The notes beneath the pieces are model-generated. The model was not told the DNA's origin. It saw only the letters and a program-made list of their open reading frames with translations, and did not search any database. This document shows, piece by piece, positions 1 to 8,337 of a stretch of 64,000 nucleotides of DNA. The translations under genes were made by a program, and so were the position numbers. Positions within the stretch are counted from its first letter, which is position 1; each line of letters begins with the position of its first letter. Origin of the DNA: Butyricicoccus porcorum. Lineage in GTDB: Bacteria; Bacillota; Clostridia; Oscillospirales; Butyricicoccaceae. The stretch lies in the NCBI RefSeq assembly GCF_002157465.1, contig NZ_NHOC01000003.1, positions 62,001-126,000 on the forward strand, given 5' to 3'.

Positions 1-522
1 GGCAGAAAGAACAGGGCAAGGAGAAAGCCCAATGGAAAGAGATATAAGCGGATACATCGCATTCCGTATCTGGAAGGTGCGGCGTGCCAGCGCTGGCTCG
101 ACCGGAGACAGCACAAAGCAAACAGCTATGAAGAGGAACAGATTGTTTTTCGCGGCGAAGTGTGGTATGCAGATTTGGGCGCGCATCCGGATACCAGCAT
201 TCAGGAGGGTTGCCGCCCGGTGCTGGTCGTCAGCAACAACGCCAACAACAGCAATGCGCGCACACTGACGGTCGTCCCGCTCACCGCGAGGCTGAAAAAA
301 TTGTCGCTCGCAACGCATGTTTTGATAGAAACAGTGGAAGCGTGCCCACTGGAGCACGATTCGATGGCTTTGGTTGAACAGATCACGATCATTGATAAAT
401 CCATGCTCCGCGAAAAAATTGGACAGTTGGATGGCGGTACTATGCGACGGGTGGACTGCGCCATTCGTGTTCAATTGAGCCTGCTTCCATCGGATTCTCC
501 GAGGGGAGGCGGTGCAGCGTGA
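1..522 (+). CDS. MazF/PemK-like toxin-fold protein, 5' end outside the window
   Basis: The frame is open from base 1 to the TGA at 520-522. The family core starts with RGEVWYADLG (about 151-180) and continues with RPVLVVSNN and LTVVPLTA, which match the start, central strand and conserved strand of MazF/PemK mRNA interferases. The GTG at 160 cannot be the true start because it would cut off the conserved Arg-Gly before the valine, so about 50 residues upstream (rich in Arg and Lys, with LEGAACQRWLD) appear to belong to the protein. Known members cut mRNA at short motifs and are held in check by an antitoxin. No antitoxin is visible here, so it may lie upstream. The stop overlaps the primase start (GTGA), which implies translational coupling. 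The fold assignment is good; the toxic activity is inferred. Confidence 0.72.
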   Translation, partial: GRKNRARRKPNGKRYKRIHRIPYLEGAACQRWLDRRQHKANSYEEEQIVFRGEVWYADLGAHPDTSIQEGCRPVLVVSNNANNSNARTLTVVPLTARLKKLSLATHVLIETVEACPLEHDSMALVEQITIIDKSMLREKIGQLDGGTMRRVDCAIRVQLSLLPSDSPRGGGAA

Positions 523-3056
523 AGTACGTCAATCTTACTGCATTGGAGCATATCCCTTCGGAACTGCGGGAAACCGGGCAGTTTTGCGTGTGGAAATACG
601 AACAGCGCGACGGGAAAATGACGAAAGTCCCGTACAATCCGAAAACCGGAAAATATGCGATGGTCAACCGTCCGAGCACCTTTTCTTCCTATGAACGGGC
701 AGTGCAGGCGTTGAAAACCGAATCAAATGGCGTTCCTGTGTATAACGGTCTGGGATTTCGGGTGTCCGGTTCGGTCGGTGCGCTCGATCTGGATCACTGT
801 TTTGCAGAAACCGAACAGCGTGGTATCGACGAGGAGCTTCGGGAGCTGTTCGGTGATGATGCGCTTTTTGATGCGTGCCGGCAGGAAGCCGGACTTAAGC
901 CATGGGCGGCGGATATTGTCCGGACAATGGATGGCTGTTACATGGAGAGATCCCCGTCGGGTACAGGGCTGCGCATTCTGTTATCGGTACCCGGATTTTC
1001 CTTTGATAAGGAACGGTATTATATCAACAATCGCAGGCTCGGACTGGAAGTCTATGTTCCGGGCGCTACCCGGCGGTTTGTGACGCTGACCGGCGATGTG
1101 TTCCGGGAAGGCGGTCTGCCGGACAAAAGCCGCGAACTGCAAACAATTCTGGATCAATATATGAAGCGTCCTACGGTGGAAACCGCACACGAACCGATGG
1201 AACCGCATTCGTATTTACAGGATGACGAGGTAATTGCGAAAGCATCGGCATGCGCCAGCGGCGCGAAGTTCCGCGCATTATACGCCGGAGACCTGACGGG
1301 TTACGATTCGCCCAGCAATGCGGATATGGCGCTTTGTGCCTATCTTGCATTCTGGTGCGGCTGCGATGAGGAACAGATGGATCGCCTGTTTCGTTCCTCC
1401 GGTTTGTACCGGGAAAAGTGGGACAGACCGCAGTCCGGCTCGACGTATGGTGCGCTGACAATTCAGAAGGTTATCCGGCATTGCCATGACTGCTACAACC
1501 CGGTCGGGCATCTGGTGCCGCCGGAGGATGAATTTCAGAAGCTGTTGGATGACGGGTATTCGGCGTTCGGGGAGGACACTTCCCTGACGGAGGAAGAAAA
1601 ACGCTCACTGGCACAAACGATCCGTCTTGTGGATATGGATTTGCAGCAGATGAAGCCGCATTCCAATCCCAGATATTCGTGGAGCGAAATGGGCATGGGC
1701 AGGCTGTTCGCGGATTACTACCAGAGGGTGACACGGTTCGTCCCGGAACGCAGGCACTGGTATGTATTCAACGGGAAGGTCTGGAAGCACGATCAGGGCG
1801 GCCTGCTGGTCATGCAGCTCGCCAAGCATCTGGTAGATGAACTGCTCCGGTATTCGCTCACAATTGAGCGGGATGTGGAGCGCGCGGATTATATCGCGTT
1901 CATCAGCAAGATGCAGACCCGCCGGAAGCGGCAAATCATGGTGGACGATGCACAGGATGAGAATTTTGCTTCTATACAGGTGTTTGACCGGAATCGCTAT
2001 CTGTTCAACTGCCAGAATGGGACGTTGGATCTCAGCATGATGGAATTTCATGCGCACAGGCCGGAGGACATGCTGACCATGCTGGCGGGCGTCACCTATT
2101 CGCCGGATGCGGTCTGTGAGCGGTGGAATACCTTCATTACAGAGGTCATGGTCGGAGATGCGGAGCTGGCGGATTTTCTCCAGCGTGCGCTCGGATATAC
2201 TCTGACCGGAGATACCAGTCTGGAATGCCTGTTTATCCTGTATGGCGCGACCTCCAGAAACGGCAAGGGAACAACCATGGAAACCTTTTTGAAGATTATG
2301 GGCGACTACGGAAAGACCTCAAATCCGGAAATGCTGTCCGCAAAGTTCGGCGCCAGCAACAACGGCGGGCCGTCGGAGGAGGTGGCGCGGCTGGCAGGCG
2401 CACGCTTTGTCAACATTTCCGAGCCGGAGAAACGGATTTCCTTTCATGCCGCGCTGGTCAAGCGGCTTACGGGAAACGATACGATCAATGCGCGGTATCT
2501 GCATGAAAACAGCTTTGATTTCAAGCCGATGTTCAAGATATTCATCAACACCAATTATCTGCCGAATGTCAGCGACATGACGCTGTTTGACTCCGGACGT
2601 TTAAAAATCATCCCGTTCAAACGGCATTTTTACGAAGCGGAACAGGACAAGGGCTTAAAGCATCTGTTTGCTGAGCCGGAATCACTGTCTGGTATCCTGA
2701 ACTGGTGTCTGGAAGGGTATCGGAAATTCCGAAAATACGGGCTGGAGGCCCCGTCTGCCGTGCTGGAAGCGACGGGCGCTTACCGCAGGGAATCCGACCG
2801 TGTTGGGCAGTTCATCGAAGCGTGGCTGGAACCGGGTGAAGGCTATGAGGTGCGTTCTGCTGCGGCGTATCGGGTGTATTGCCACTGGTGCGCGGAAAAT
2901 GGCTTCAACCCGGAGAATGCAAAGAACTTCAACCGCGCTATTGCAACGCATTTTGAACTGGCGAAGAAACGCCCGAAGGATGGCGGCGGCGCTACCACAA
3001 TGCTTGTTGGATGCCGGCTTCGCGCGGAAGAGGATGGCACAATTCCAGAAAATTGA
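519..3056 (+). CDS. Phage primase-helicase (prim-pol plus P4/D5-type SF3 helicase)
   Basis: This 845-residue protein should prime and unwind DNA during phage replication. The N-terminal third carries prim-pol signatures: ALDLDH (near residue 88, the metal-binding DxD), SPSGTGLRI (near 145) and RFVTLTGD (near 185). The C-terminal half is a D5/P4-type helicase with Walker A GATSRNGKGT (about 576-585), FVNISEPEK, and the motif C sequence INTNYLP (about 675). The GTG start at 519 is chosen because GAGGGGAGG lies just upstream and it overlaps the preceding stop. The length is typical for fused phage primase-helicases. It sits where clostridial siphophages place the end of their replication genes, just before HNH and packaging genes. 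Confidence 0.93.
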   Translation: MKYVNLTALEHIPSELRETGQFCVWKYEQRDGKMTKVPYNPKTGKYAMVNRPSTFSSYERAVQALKTESNGVPVYNGLGFRVSGSVGALDLDHCFAETEQRGIDEELRELFGDDALFDACRQEAGLKPWAADIVRTMDGCYMERSPSGTGLRILLSVPGFSFDKERYYINNRRLGLEVYVPGATRRFVTLTGDVFREGGLPDKSRELQTILDQYMKRPTVETAHEPMEPHSYLQDDEVIAKASACASGAKFRALYAGDLTGYDSPSNADMALCAYLAFWCGCDEEQMDRLFRSSGLYREKWDRPQSGSTYGALTIQKVIRHCHDCYNPVGHLVPPEDEFQKLLDDGYSAFGEDTSLTEEEKRSLAQTIRLVDMDLQQMKPHSNPRYSWSEMGMGRLFADYYQRVTRFVPERRHWYVFNGKVWKHDQGGLLVMQLAKHLVDELLRYSLTIERDVERADYIAFISKMQTRRKRQIMVDDAQDENFASIQVFDRNRYLFNCQNGTLDLSMMEFHAHRPEDMLTMLAGVTYSPDAVCERWNTFITEVMVGDAELADFLQRALGYTLTGDTSLECLFILYGATSRNGKGTTMETFLKIMGDYGKTSNPEMLSAKFGASNNGGPSEEVARLAGARFVNISEPEKRISFHAALVKRLTGNDTINARYLHENSFDFKPMFKIFINTNYLPNVSDMTLFDSGRLKIIPFKRHFYEAEQDKGLKHLFAEPESLSGILNWCLEGYRKFRKYGLEAPSAVLEATGAYRRESDRVGQFIEAWLEPGEGYEVRSAAAYRVYCHWCAENGFNPENAKNFNRAIATHFELAKKRPKDGGGATTMLVGCRLRAEEDGTIPEN

Positions 3057-3120
3057 CCGGACATGGGAAGGTCTGATTTTCTGCTGTAGCGAGCAGTTGC
3101 AGGTAAAATATATAGTTTTC

Positions 3121-3146
3121 TTATATTATCCTCACGTGAGAATAAA
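3121..3146. repeat. Small palindrome in the primase-HNH gap
   Basis: The 140-base gap between the primase and the HNH gene holds an AT-rich stretch around a perfect 10-base palindrome CTCACGTGAG, flanked by TATTATC and AATAAATA. A direct repeat GCTACGT...GCTACGT follows at about 3161-3177. This could be an operator or promoter area for the HNH gene. No well-spaced -35/-10 pair is certain. Confidence 0.3.
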
Positions 3147-3196
3147 TAGAAAAAACCTGCTACGTATTGCTACGTCACTTGGAGAGGAGAAAGTAA

Positions 3197-3556
3197 ATGC
3201 CATACAGACCCAACACACCCTGCAAGCATCCCGGTTGTCCGGCATTGGTTCCATACGGACAGAAATACTGTGCAAAACACCGGGCACTGCATCCGGAAGA
3301 GGTGCGGTCAGCGTCCAGGCGCGGCTACAACAGCCGGTGGCAGAAGGCGAGCAGAGCATATTTGCAGGCACATCCGCTGTGCGTTATCTGCATGAAACGG
3401 GGGAGATACACCAGAGCCACTGTGGTTGACCACATCGTGCCGCACCGCGGCGATCCAAAGCTGTTCTGGGACCGGACGAACTGGCAAAGCCTCTGCAAGC
3501 AATGCCATGACAGAAAAACGATGACAGAGGACAGACATCCGCTTTACCACTATTGA
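3197..3556 (+). CDS. Phage HNH endonuclease
   Basis: A 119-residue HNH nuclease. Cysteine pairs near the N-terminus (CKHPGC, YCAKH) and the pair CVICMKRG with CKQCHDRK form zinc sites. The HNH core reads VVDHIVPHRGD then WDRTNWQSLCKQCHDRKT, giving the catalytic Asp-His and the later Asn and His. Phage HNH proteins of this kind usually lie beside terminase genes and assist the large terminase in cutting concatemers at packaging. Here about 4.8 kb of other genes lies between it and the small terminase. The start is supported by GGAGAGGAGAAAG directly upstream. The role in packaging is inferred from the family. Confidence 0.9.
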   Translation: MPYRPNTPCKHPGCPALVPYGQKYCAKHRALHPEEVRSASRRGYNSRWQKASRAYLQAHPLCVICMKRGRYTRATVVDHIVPHRGDPKLFWDRTNWQSLCKQCHDRKTMTEDRHPLYHY

Positions 3557-3959
3557 ACGGTTTGCTACCCGGGGGGCGGTCTGGATCTCTGTGGCATGGG
3601 AACAGCAAGACCGGCGCCCCCTCAAATGTGTAAAACCGCGAATTTGACAGCCCGGGGGTCTGACAATCCCGGCGCAGAAGGAAAGCAGCAAATCGGGAGC
3701 ATGCGGGAAGCACTTGTATTTCGACTGACAACGAACGAAACAGGAAACAAAATCAGGTATTTTTTCTGAAATTGCAGGTATTCCATGTGATTTTGTTTGC
3801 AATGAAAGGAGAAAACAACAAACGGAGGCTTCTTTTCCCCGCAAATACGCCCGATGAAAGTGATGTGTGAAACTCCCGTCATTTTCAGGGCGTTTTTTCC
3901 TGCTTTTCGTAAAAAGCACAGGGGTTTCGCTGCAAGATGAAGCATCAAGGGGAAACACG
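3557..3959. other. 403-base stretch with no supported gene
   Basis: Between the HNH gene and the zinc-ribbon gene no open frame has both a ribosome site and family likeness. The stretch includes GC-rich runs (GGGGGGCGG, GCCCGGGGG) and becomes AT-rich towards 3750-3950. An open frame runs into the zinc-ribbon gene from 3867, but it lacks a ribosome site there. It may contain regulatory DNA or a decayed gene. Confidence 0.4.
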
Positions 3960-4280
3960 ATGGAACAAAACGAACAGAAATTTCTGGATGGTGTGGTGCA
4001 TCAGTTCTGCCCGCAGTGCGGCAGAGCCATTGTGCAGAACCGGATAGGCAGGCACAGAAAATTTTGCTCCGATGTATGCCGGAGGCTGTGGTGGAATCAC
4101 CACCCGATGCCGGAGCATTGGAAGTCCGTAAGAAAAGCCGTGTGCCCGGTCTGCGGGAAGGAATTTGTCGCCAGTCGGGAATACGGCAAATTGCGGGTTT
4201 ATTGCAGCCATGCCTGCGCAAATCGTGGCCGGTCTGCACGCCGCCCACCGAAAAACAAAAAAGGAGAAGATCATGCGTAA
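3960..4280 (+). CDS. Double zinc-ribbon protein, paralogue of the gene at 36412
   Basis: A 106-residue protein starting at ATG 3960 after AAGGGGAAA. It has two treble-clef-like cysteine units: FCPQCG...HRKFCSDVCRRLWW and VCPVCGKEFVASREYG...YCSHAC. Both are CxxC...CxxxC patterns typical of small nucleic-acid-binding zinc proteins. The protein at 36412-36705 has the same layout (CPNCG...RRKFCSERCRREWW, then CAYCGRQF...YCCHSC), so the two are paralogues about 32 kb apart in one phage. The stop overlaps the next gene's start by 8 bases, so the gene is probably co-translated with the ParB-methyltransferase. The function is unknown; binding DNA or RNA is inferred. Confidence 0.78.
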   Translation: MEQNEQKFLDGVVHQFCPQCGRAIVQNRIGRHRKFCSDVCRRLWWNHHPMPEHWKSVRKAVCPVCGKEFVASREYGKLRVYCSHACANRGRSARRPPKNKKGEDHA

Positions 4281-5529
4281 AACAGCTGAACTGAAAATCC
4301 TGCCGGTTCATGTACTCAAGCCGGCGGCATACAACCCACGGAAAAAACTGAAACCGGGGGACAAAGAGTATGAAAAAATCAGGCAGTCCATCGAAGAATT
4401 TGGGTTTGCCGACCCACTTGTGGTCAATGCGGATATGACGATAATCGGCGGGCATCAGCGGCTGACGGTTGCCGTTGACCTGGGATATACCGAAGTGCCC
4501 TGTGCAGTCGTGGATGTTGACAAGGTGCGGGAAAAGGCACTGAACATCGCACTCAACAAAATCACCGGCGCATGGGATGACAATCTGCTGGCAGAGCTGT
4601 TGCAGGACATTGAAAACAGTGACTTTGATGTCGGCAAGACAGGCTTTGACCCGCCAGAGATTGAAACGCTGTTCAATAAGGTGCACAGCAGGGAGGTCGA
4701 GGAGGACAACTTCGATGTGGAATCCGAGCTGAAACAGCCGGTGTTCTCCAAACCGGGCGACCTGTGGACACTCGGACGGCACCGAGTGCTCTGCGGCGAT
4801 GCCACACTCCCGGAGAGTTATGCAGTCCTGATGGATGGGGTGCAGGCAAATCTTGTCCTTTCCGACCCGCCGTACAACGTGGATGTGGAGGAAACCGCAG
4901 GAAAGATTCTGAATGACAACATGGGAGACACGGAGTTTTATGAATTCCTGTTTGCCGCCTTTCGGCAAATGCATGAGAACCTCGCCAATGACGGCTCGAT
5001 TTATCTGTTCCATGCGGACACTGAGGGGCTGAATTTCCGCAGGGCATTCAAAGACGCCGGGTTTTATCTGTCCGGGTGCTGTATCTGGAAGAAAAACGCG
5101 CTGGTGCTCGGGCGGTCACCGTATCAGTGGCAGCATGAGCCCTGTCTCTATGGCTGGAAGCAGGGCGGAAAGCATCAATGGTATTCTGACCGGAAGCAGA
5201 CAACCATCTGGGAATACGACCGGCCGAAGTCCAATAAAGATCATCCCACCATGAAGCCTGTGGGCCTGATGAGCTATCCAATCCGCAACAGCACCATGAC
5301 CAATGGCATTGTGCTTGACCCGTTCCTTGGCTCCGGCTCTACACTGATCGCCTGTGAGGAAACCGACCGCGTATGCAGGGGCATGGAGCTCGACCCGAAA
5401 TTTATGGATGTCATCGTCAAACGATATATCGGGCATCAGGATGGTAGGTATGACGATGTGTTTGTCCTGCGTGACGGGCAGAAGCTGCGGTTTGATGAGC
5501 TTGCAACCGTGGAAGCCGAAACAGAGTGA
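4273..5529 (+). CDS. ParB-type nuclease domain fused to a DNA adenine/cytosine-N4 methyltransferase
   Basis: The start is ATG 4273 after AAGGAGAAGATC, giving 418 residues (MRKTAELKILPV...). Residues 5-100 are a ParB/sulfiredoxin-fold domain with NPRKKL and the signature GGHQR. The rest is an amino-methyltransferase: motif IV SDPPYNV (about 197-203) precedes motif I LDPFLGSGST (about 348-357), the beta-class order. Such fusions are common in phages and mobile elements and modify A-N6 or C-N4 in host or phage DNA, often as protection against restriction. It overlaps the zinc-ribbon gene by 8 bases. The target site cannot be read from sequence. No matching nuclease is adjacent, so it is an orphan enzyme. 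Confidence 0.92.
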   Translation: MRKTAELKILPVHVLKPAAYNPRKKLKPGDKEYEKIRQSIEEFGFADPLVVNADMTIIGGHQRLTVAVDLGYTEVPCAVVDVDKVREKALNIALNKITGAWDDNLLAELLQDIENSDFDVGKTGFDPPEIETLFNKVHSREVEEDNFDVESELKQPVFSKPGDLWTLGRHRVLCGDATLPESYAVLMDGVQANLVLSDPPYNVDVEETAGKILNDNMGDTEFYEFLFAAFRQMHENLANDGSIYLFHADTEGLNFRRAFKDAGFYLSGCCIWKKNALVLGRSPYQWQHEPCLYGWKQGGKHQWYSDRKQTTIWEYDRPKSNKDHPTMKPVGLMSYPIRNSTMTNGIVLDPFLGSGSTLIACEETDRVCRGMELDPKFMDVIVKRYIGHQDGRYDDVFVLRDGQKLRFDELATVEAETE

Positions 5530-5574
5530 GAAAAGCTGTCCGGTCTGGCACAACTGTGTAGAGTACACAACACA

Positions 5575-5671
5575 AAACGCACATATTTGGCGAGAATTTT
5601 GACATAAATGGCTGGATATTATGTTTTTTCAGAGCGATACTACACGTACCAAAAAATAGGAGGTTTTGAAT
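5575..5671 (+). promoter_or_regulatory. Leader region repeated before the amidoligase gene
   Basis: This leader contains CACATATTTGGCG and, lower down, AGAGCGATACTACACGTACC. The leader of the amidoligase gene (6368-6481) contains CACATATTTGGTG and AGAGCGAATATACACATGCC in the same order. The paired blocks suggest a duplicated regulatory segment. AGGAGG at 5658-5663 is the ribosome site of the gene at 5672. Confidence 0.45.
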
Positions 5672-6367
5672 ATGACATTGCATTTTCATGCGGCGGGAGC
5701 AGAGCGCAAACGGCTGGCGCACGCGATTGGCGAGCTGATCGGAGAAAAGCCGGTTTACCAGTTCATGCCGACCTGCGCTTATCAAATCGGTAGCTATGTG
5801 CTGGACAGGGAAGGAAACCTGCATTGTGACAATGACGCAGAGCTCGGCAGTCTACTCGGCGCGCTGGAAAAACAGGGCTTTAGCGCCGAAAGACCGGAGC
5901 AGCAAGATTCAGCCGCGGCAGAACCGGCGAATGGTCTGGTAATCCAGCTGCCAAGGGACGGCTTTACCGACACCGCGCTGAGCAATCTTCACCGGCTGCT
6001 TGCGTCCAAAGGAACGCTGATCCGCAAGGCGCTGGGGGTTGATGACCTGCCGGTTGAAGTCACGGACACATGCATTTCGTTTCCATGGTTCCATGGCGAC
6101 CTGGACGATGCTTCTGTTCAGGCACATATCCACTTTGTCACAGCACTCGCCGACATGGCGAAGAAACAGAAGCGTGTGAACGCGCGATCCGGCGAGCCGG
6201 AGAATGAAAAGTACGCGTTCCGCTGCTTCCTCATCCGGTTGGGCTTTGTCGGGAGCGAGTACAAGAACGAGCGCAGAATCCTGCTCCGGAATCTTTCTGG
6301 AAATTCAGCATTTAAGAAGGATAACCGGACAAAACAGCAACAATCCTGTACAACATACACAGCGTAA
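5672..6367 (+). CDS. Unknown protein sharing a C-terminal domain with the amidoligase
   Basis: 231 residues from ATG 5672, placed 8 bases after AGGAGG. The first 170 residues are not recognised. The C-terminal 40 residues contain NEKYAFRCFLIRLGF and RILLRNLSGNSAFK, which match NEKYAFRCWMLRLGF and EILLRNMEGNAAWR at the end of the downstream amidoligase. Proteins with such tails are often labelled virulence-related in clostridial elements, a label with no mechanism behind it. The gene, its leader and its tail all parallel the next gene, so I infer a functional pair, for example a substrate or partner that docks through the shared tail. The last residues (KKDNRTKQQQSCTTYTA) look unstructured. 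Confidence 0.6.
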   Translation: MTLHFHAAGAERKRLAHAIGELIGEKPVYQFMPTCAYQIGSYVLDREGNLHCDNDAELGSLLGALEKQGFSAERPEQQDSAAAEPANGLVIQLPRDGFTDTALSNLHRLLASKGTLIRKALGVDDLPVEVTDTCISFPWFHGDLDDASVQAHIHFVTALADMAKKQKRVNARSGEPENEKYAFRCFLIRLGFVGSEYKNERRILLRNLSGNSAFKKDNRTKQQQSCTTYTA

Positions 6368-6481
6368 TCTACACATATTTGGTGCATTTATGATGGTATT
6401 TTCCTTGCTATTATCCGCGATAAGAGCGAATATACACATGCCGAAAGGAAAACGCAAAAAGATATAAAGGAGACATACATC
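6368..6481 (+). promoter_or_regulatory. Second copy of the repeated leader
   Basis: This leader of the amidoligase gene mirrors the leader at 5575-5671: CACATATTTGGTG followed by AGAGCGAATATACACATGCC, then AAAGGAG as the ribosome site. The similarity is strongest in these two blocks; the sequence between them differs. Confidence 0.45.
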
Positions 6482-7402
6482 ATGAATGAAAAGACCAGAG
6501 TACAGATTGAGAACATGAAGAAGCAGACCATCGGCGTTGAGATCGAATTCAACGGCATGACACGGGAAAAGGCCGCCGGAGTGGTTGCAAAGCACTTCGG
6601 CACCGAACCCTACTACGCAGCGGCGGAATACGGCTACATGACCTGGGCCTGCCATGACAACCTTGGCAGAGTGTGGAAAATTCAGCGGGATGTAAGCATT
6701 GAAGGGCCGGACAGCGAAAAGTGCGAGCTGGTCACACCGATTCTTACATATGACGACATAGAGACCCTCCAGCAGATTGCCAGAGAGCTTCGGCACGCAG
6801 GGGCGAAGAGCTGCCCTTCCCGCGGATGCGGCGTGCACATCCACATCGGCAAGGGCGACCATACACCGCAGAGCCTGCGCAATCTCGTCAATATCATGGC
6901 GGCGCATGAACAGCAGATTGCCCGGGCTATCCGGCTGGATGCCTACCGCCAGAGAAGATACTGCCAGATCGTCGACCGGGATTTTCTGAACCGGCTCAAC
7001 ACCAGCAAGCCGAAAACCTTTGAAGCGATGCAGCGGCTTTGGTACAACGGCATGGATGGCAGCCGCCAGCATTACAATTACAGCCGGTATCATATGCTCA
7101 ACCTTCACGCGACATGGAGCAAGGGAACGATTGAATTCCGCCTTTTCCAGTTCGCAGAGGCAGGCAACGGCAGAAAGGGCGGCATTCATGCCGGCGAATT
7201 GAAAGCATACATCCAGCTTTGCCTTGCAATGAGCGAACTTGCCAAGGAACTCCGGTACGCAAGCCCTAAGCCGCAGCAGACGGACAACGAAAAATACGCA
7301 TTCCGCTGCTGGATGCTCCGGCTTGGCTTCATCGGCAAGGAATTCGCAACAGCAAGAGAAATCCTGCTGCGGAACATGGAAGGCAATGCGGCATGGCGTT
7401 AA
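6482..7402 (+). CDS. Putative amidoligase (glutamine-synthetase-like fold)
   Basis: A 306-residue member of the phage and plasmid amidoligase family. Key motifs are IGVEIEFNG (about 18-26), CGVHIHIGKGDH (about 115-126) and TIEFRLFQ (about 217-224), matching the acidic and histidine metal/ATP sites of the carboxylate-amine ligase fold. Such enzymes join an amino group to a carboxyl group, forming a peptide or isopeptide bond. Family surveys have noted genomic links to AIG2-type gamma-glutamylcyclotransferases, and one follows here 36 bases downstream. The C-terminus shares a tail domain with the preceding gene. ATG 6482 follows AAAGGAGACATACATC. The substrate is not known; a gamma-glutamyl modification is the best inference. 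Confidence 0.85.
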   Translation: MNEKTRVQIENMKKQTIGVEIEFNGMTREKAAGVVAKHFGTEPYYAAAEYGYMTWACHDNLGRVWKIQRDVSIEGPDSEKCELVTPILTYDDIETLQQIARELRHAGAKSCPSRGCGVHIHIGKGDHTPQSLRNLVNIMAAHEQQIARAIRLDAYRQRRYCQIVDRDFLNRLNTSKPKTFEAMQRLWYNGMDGSRQHYNYSRYHMLNLHATWSKGTIEFRLFQFAEAGNGRKGGIHAGELKAYIQLCLAMSELAKELRYASPKPQQTDNEKYAFRCWMLRLGFIGKEFATAREILLRNMEGNAAWR

Positions 7403-7437
7403 GCCTGCCGCACAACCTGAAAGGAGAAGAACACGAT

Positions 7438-7923
7438 ATGAAATACTACTTAGCTTATGGAAGCAACCTGTCGGTCAGGCAGATGCTGCACCGGTGCCCC
7501 GACGCAGTCTATGTGGGCACAGCGGAAATTCCGGACTATCGGCTGTTGTTCAAAGGAAGCAAGACCGGAAATTACCTGACAATTGAACCGAAGCCAGGAT
7601 GCAGGGTTCCGGTTGTGGTATGGAAGATCAGCGACAGCGATGAGCAATGCCTGGATGTTTATGAGGGATACCCGCGCTTTTACTACAAAGCCATGATGCA
7701 GGTCACCGTTTATTCTCTGCTCGACGGAAGGGAAAGCGGCACAGTTGAAGCACTCGTTTACATCATGCACGAAGACCGCGAACTGGGCTGTCCAACCGGG
7801 CATTACTTTGATGTTTGTCTGGAAGGATATCAGCGGTTCGGATTTGATCCGGCATACCTCGGGAGGGCGCTGGCAGACAGCATCGGACGGAAAGCTGCAA
7901 AGCGATTTCTGGAACAAAGCTGA
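7438..7923 (+). CDS. Gamma-glutamylcyclotransferase (AIG2/GGCT family)
   Basis: 161 residues from ATG 7438 after AAAGGAGAAG. It begins with the family signature LAYGSNLS (Tyr7-Gly-Ser-Asn-Leu11), the glutamyl-binding loop, and has the expected catalytic glutamate in VYEGYPRFY (Glu76). Known relatives release gamma-glutamyl groups as 5-oxoproline. Paired with the amidoligase it would be the enzyme that removes what the ligase adds, or that trims the product. The length is normal and the gene looks intact. It is probably co-transcribed with the amidoligase, as the gap is short and holds no terminator. Confidence 0.9.
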   Translation: MKYYLAYGSNLSVRQMLHRCPDAVYVGTAEIPDYRLLFKGSKTGNYLTIEPKPGCRVPVVVWKISDSDEQCLDVYEGYPRFYYKAMMQVTVYSLLDGRESGTVEALVYIMHEDRELGCPTGHYFDVCLEGYQRFGFDPAYLGRALADSIGRKAAKRFLEQS

Positions 7924-8025
7924 GAAAAAGTCGCAAAATATATGCGCAGGCAGCCCTCTGGGGCTGTTTGCCGTTCACACAGAGTTCAGGCTTGCCGCAG
8001 GGCAGGTCTTTCTTTTTGCCCATTC

Positions 8026-8058
8026 ACGCAGGATGAACCATCGTTTGTCCTGCGTTTT
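8026..8058 (+). terminator. Candidate terminator after the amidoligase module
   Basis: Perfect 8-base arms ACGCAGGA (8026-8033) and TCCTGCGT (8048-8055) enclose a 14-base loop and run into TTTT. It could end the 5672-7923 unit. The T run is short, so the confidence is moderate. Confidence 0.45.
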
Positions 8059-8099
8059 ACATAGATCAGCATTCATTTTGGAAGAGAAAGGACATTTAA

Positions 8100-8300
8100 A
8101 TGAAACAACACAGCAAACACATCGCTGTCATCGCAAGACTTACCGTTGCATTTGTCGCGGCACTTGTTATCGTCACGGCACTGACCGGATGCACGCAGAC
8201 CGAAAGCTCGTCTGACGTGGCAAAACAACAGTCTGTACAGGACACGTTGTCACGGAATCAGGCGCCGGATATTGCAATGGAATTGCAGTATTTGGAGTAA
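8100..8300 (+). CDS. Small lipoprotein
   Basis: 66 residues with a classical lipoprotein signal: MKQHSKH, then the hydrophobic stretch VAFVAALVIVTALTGC with lipobox LTGC, placing the lipidated cysteine near residue 31. After cleavage only about 36 polar residues remain (TQTESSSDVAKQQSVQ...). The start follows AGAGAAAGGACA. It is not recognised. Phages and elements sometimes carry such lipoproteins to alter the host surface. The shortness of the mature part also allows a truncated larger lipoprotein. It lies in a pocket between the amidoligase module and the terminase genes. Confidence 0.6.
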   Translation: MKQHSKHIAVIARLTVAFVAALVIVTALTGCTQTESSSDVAKQQSVQDTLSRNQAPDIAMELQYLE

Positions 8301-8337
8301 ACACGCACATTTTTATTGGGAAAGGAGGGCGCTGAGC

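Noticed and set aside
160-522. MazF-like gene starting at GTG 160
   Set aside because: The conserved Arg-Gly of the family start lies upstream in the same open frame, so this start would truncate the fold.
3622-5013. Long minus-strand frame of 463 codons
   Set aside because: It runs opposite the zinc-ribbon and ParB-methyltransferase genes, which have clear family motifs and ribosome sites; the frame has none.
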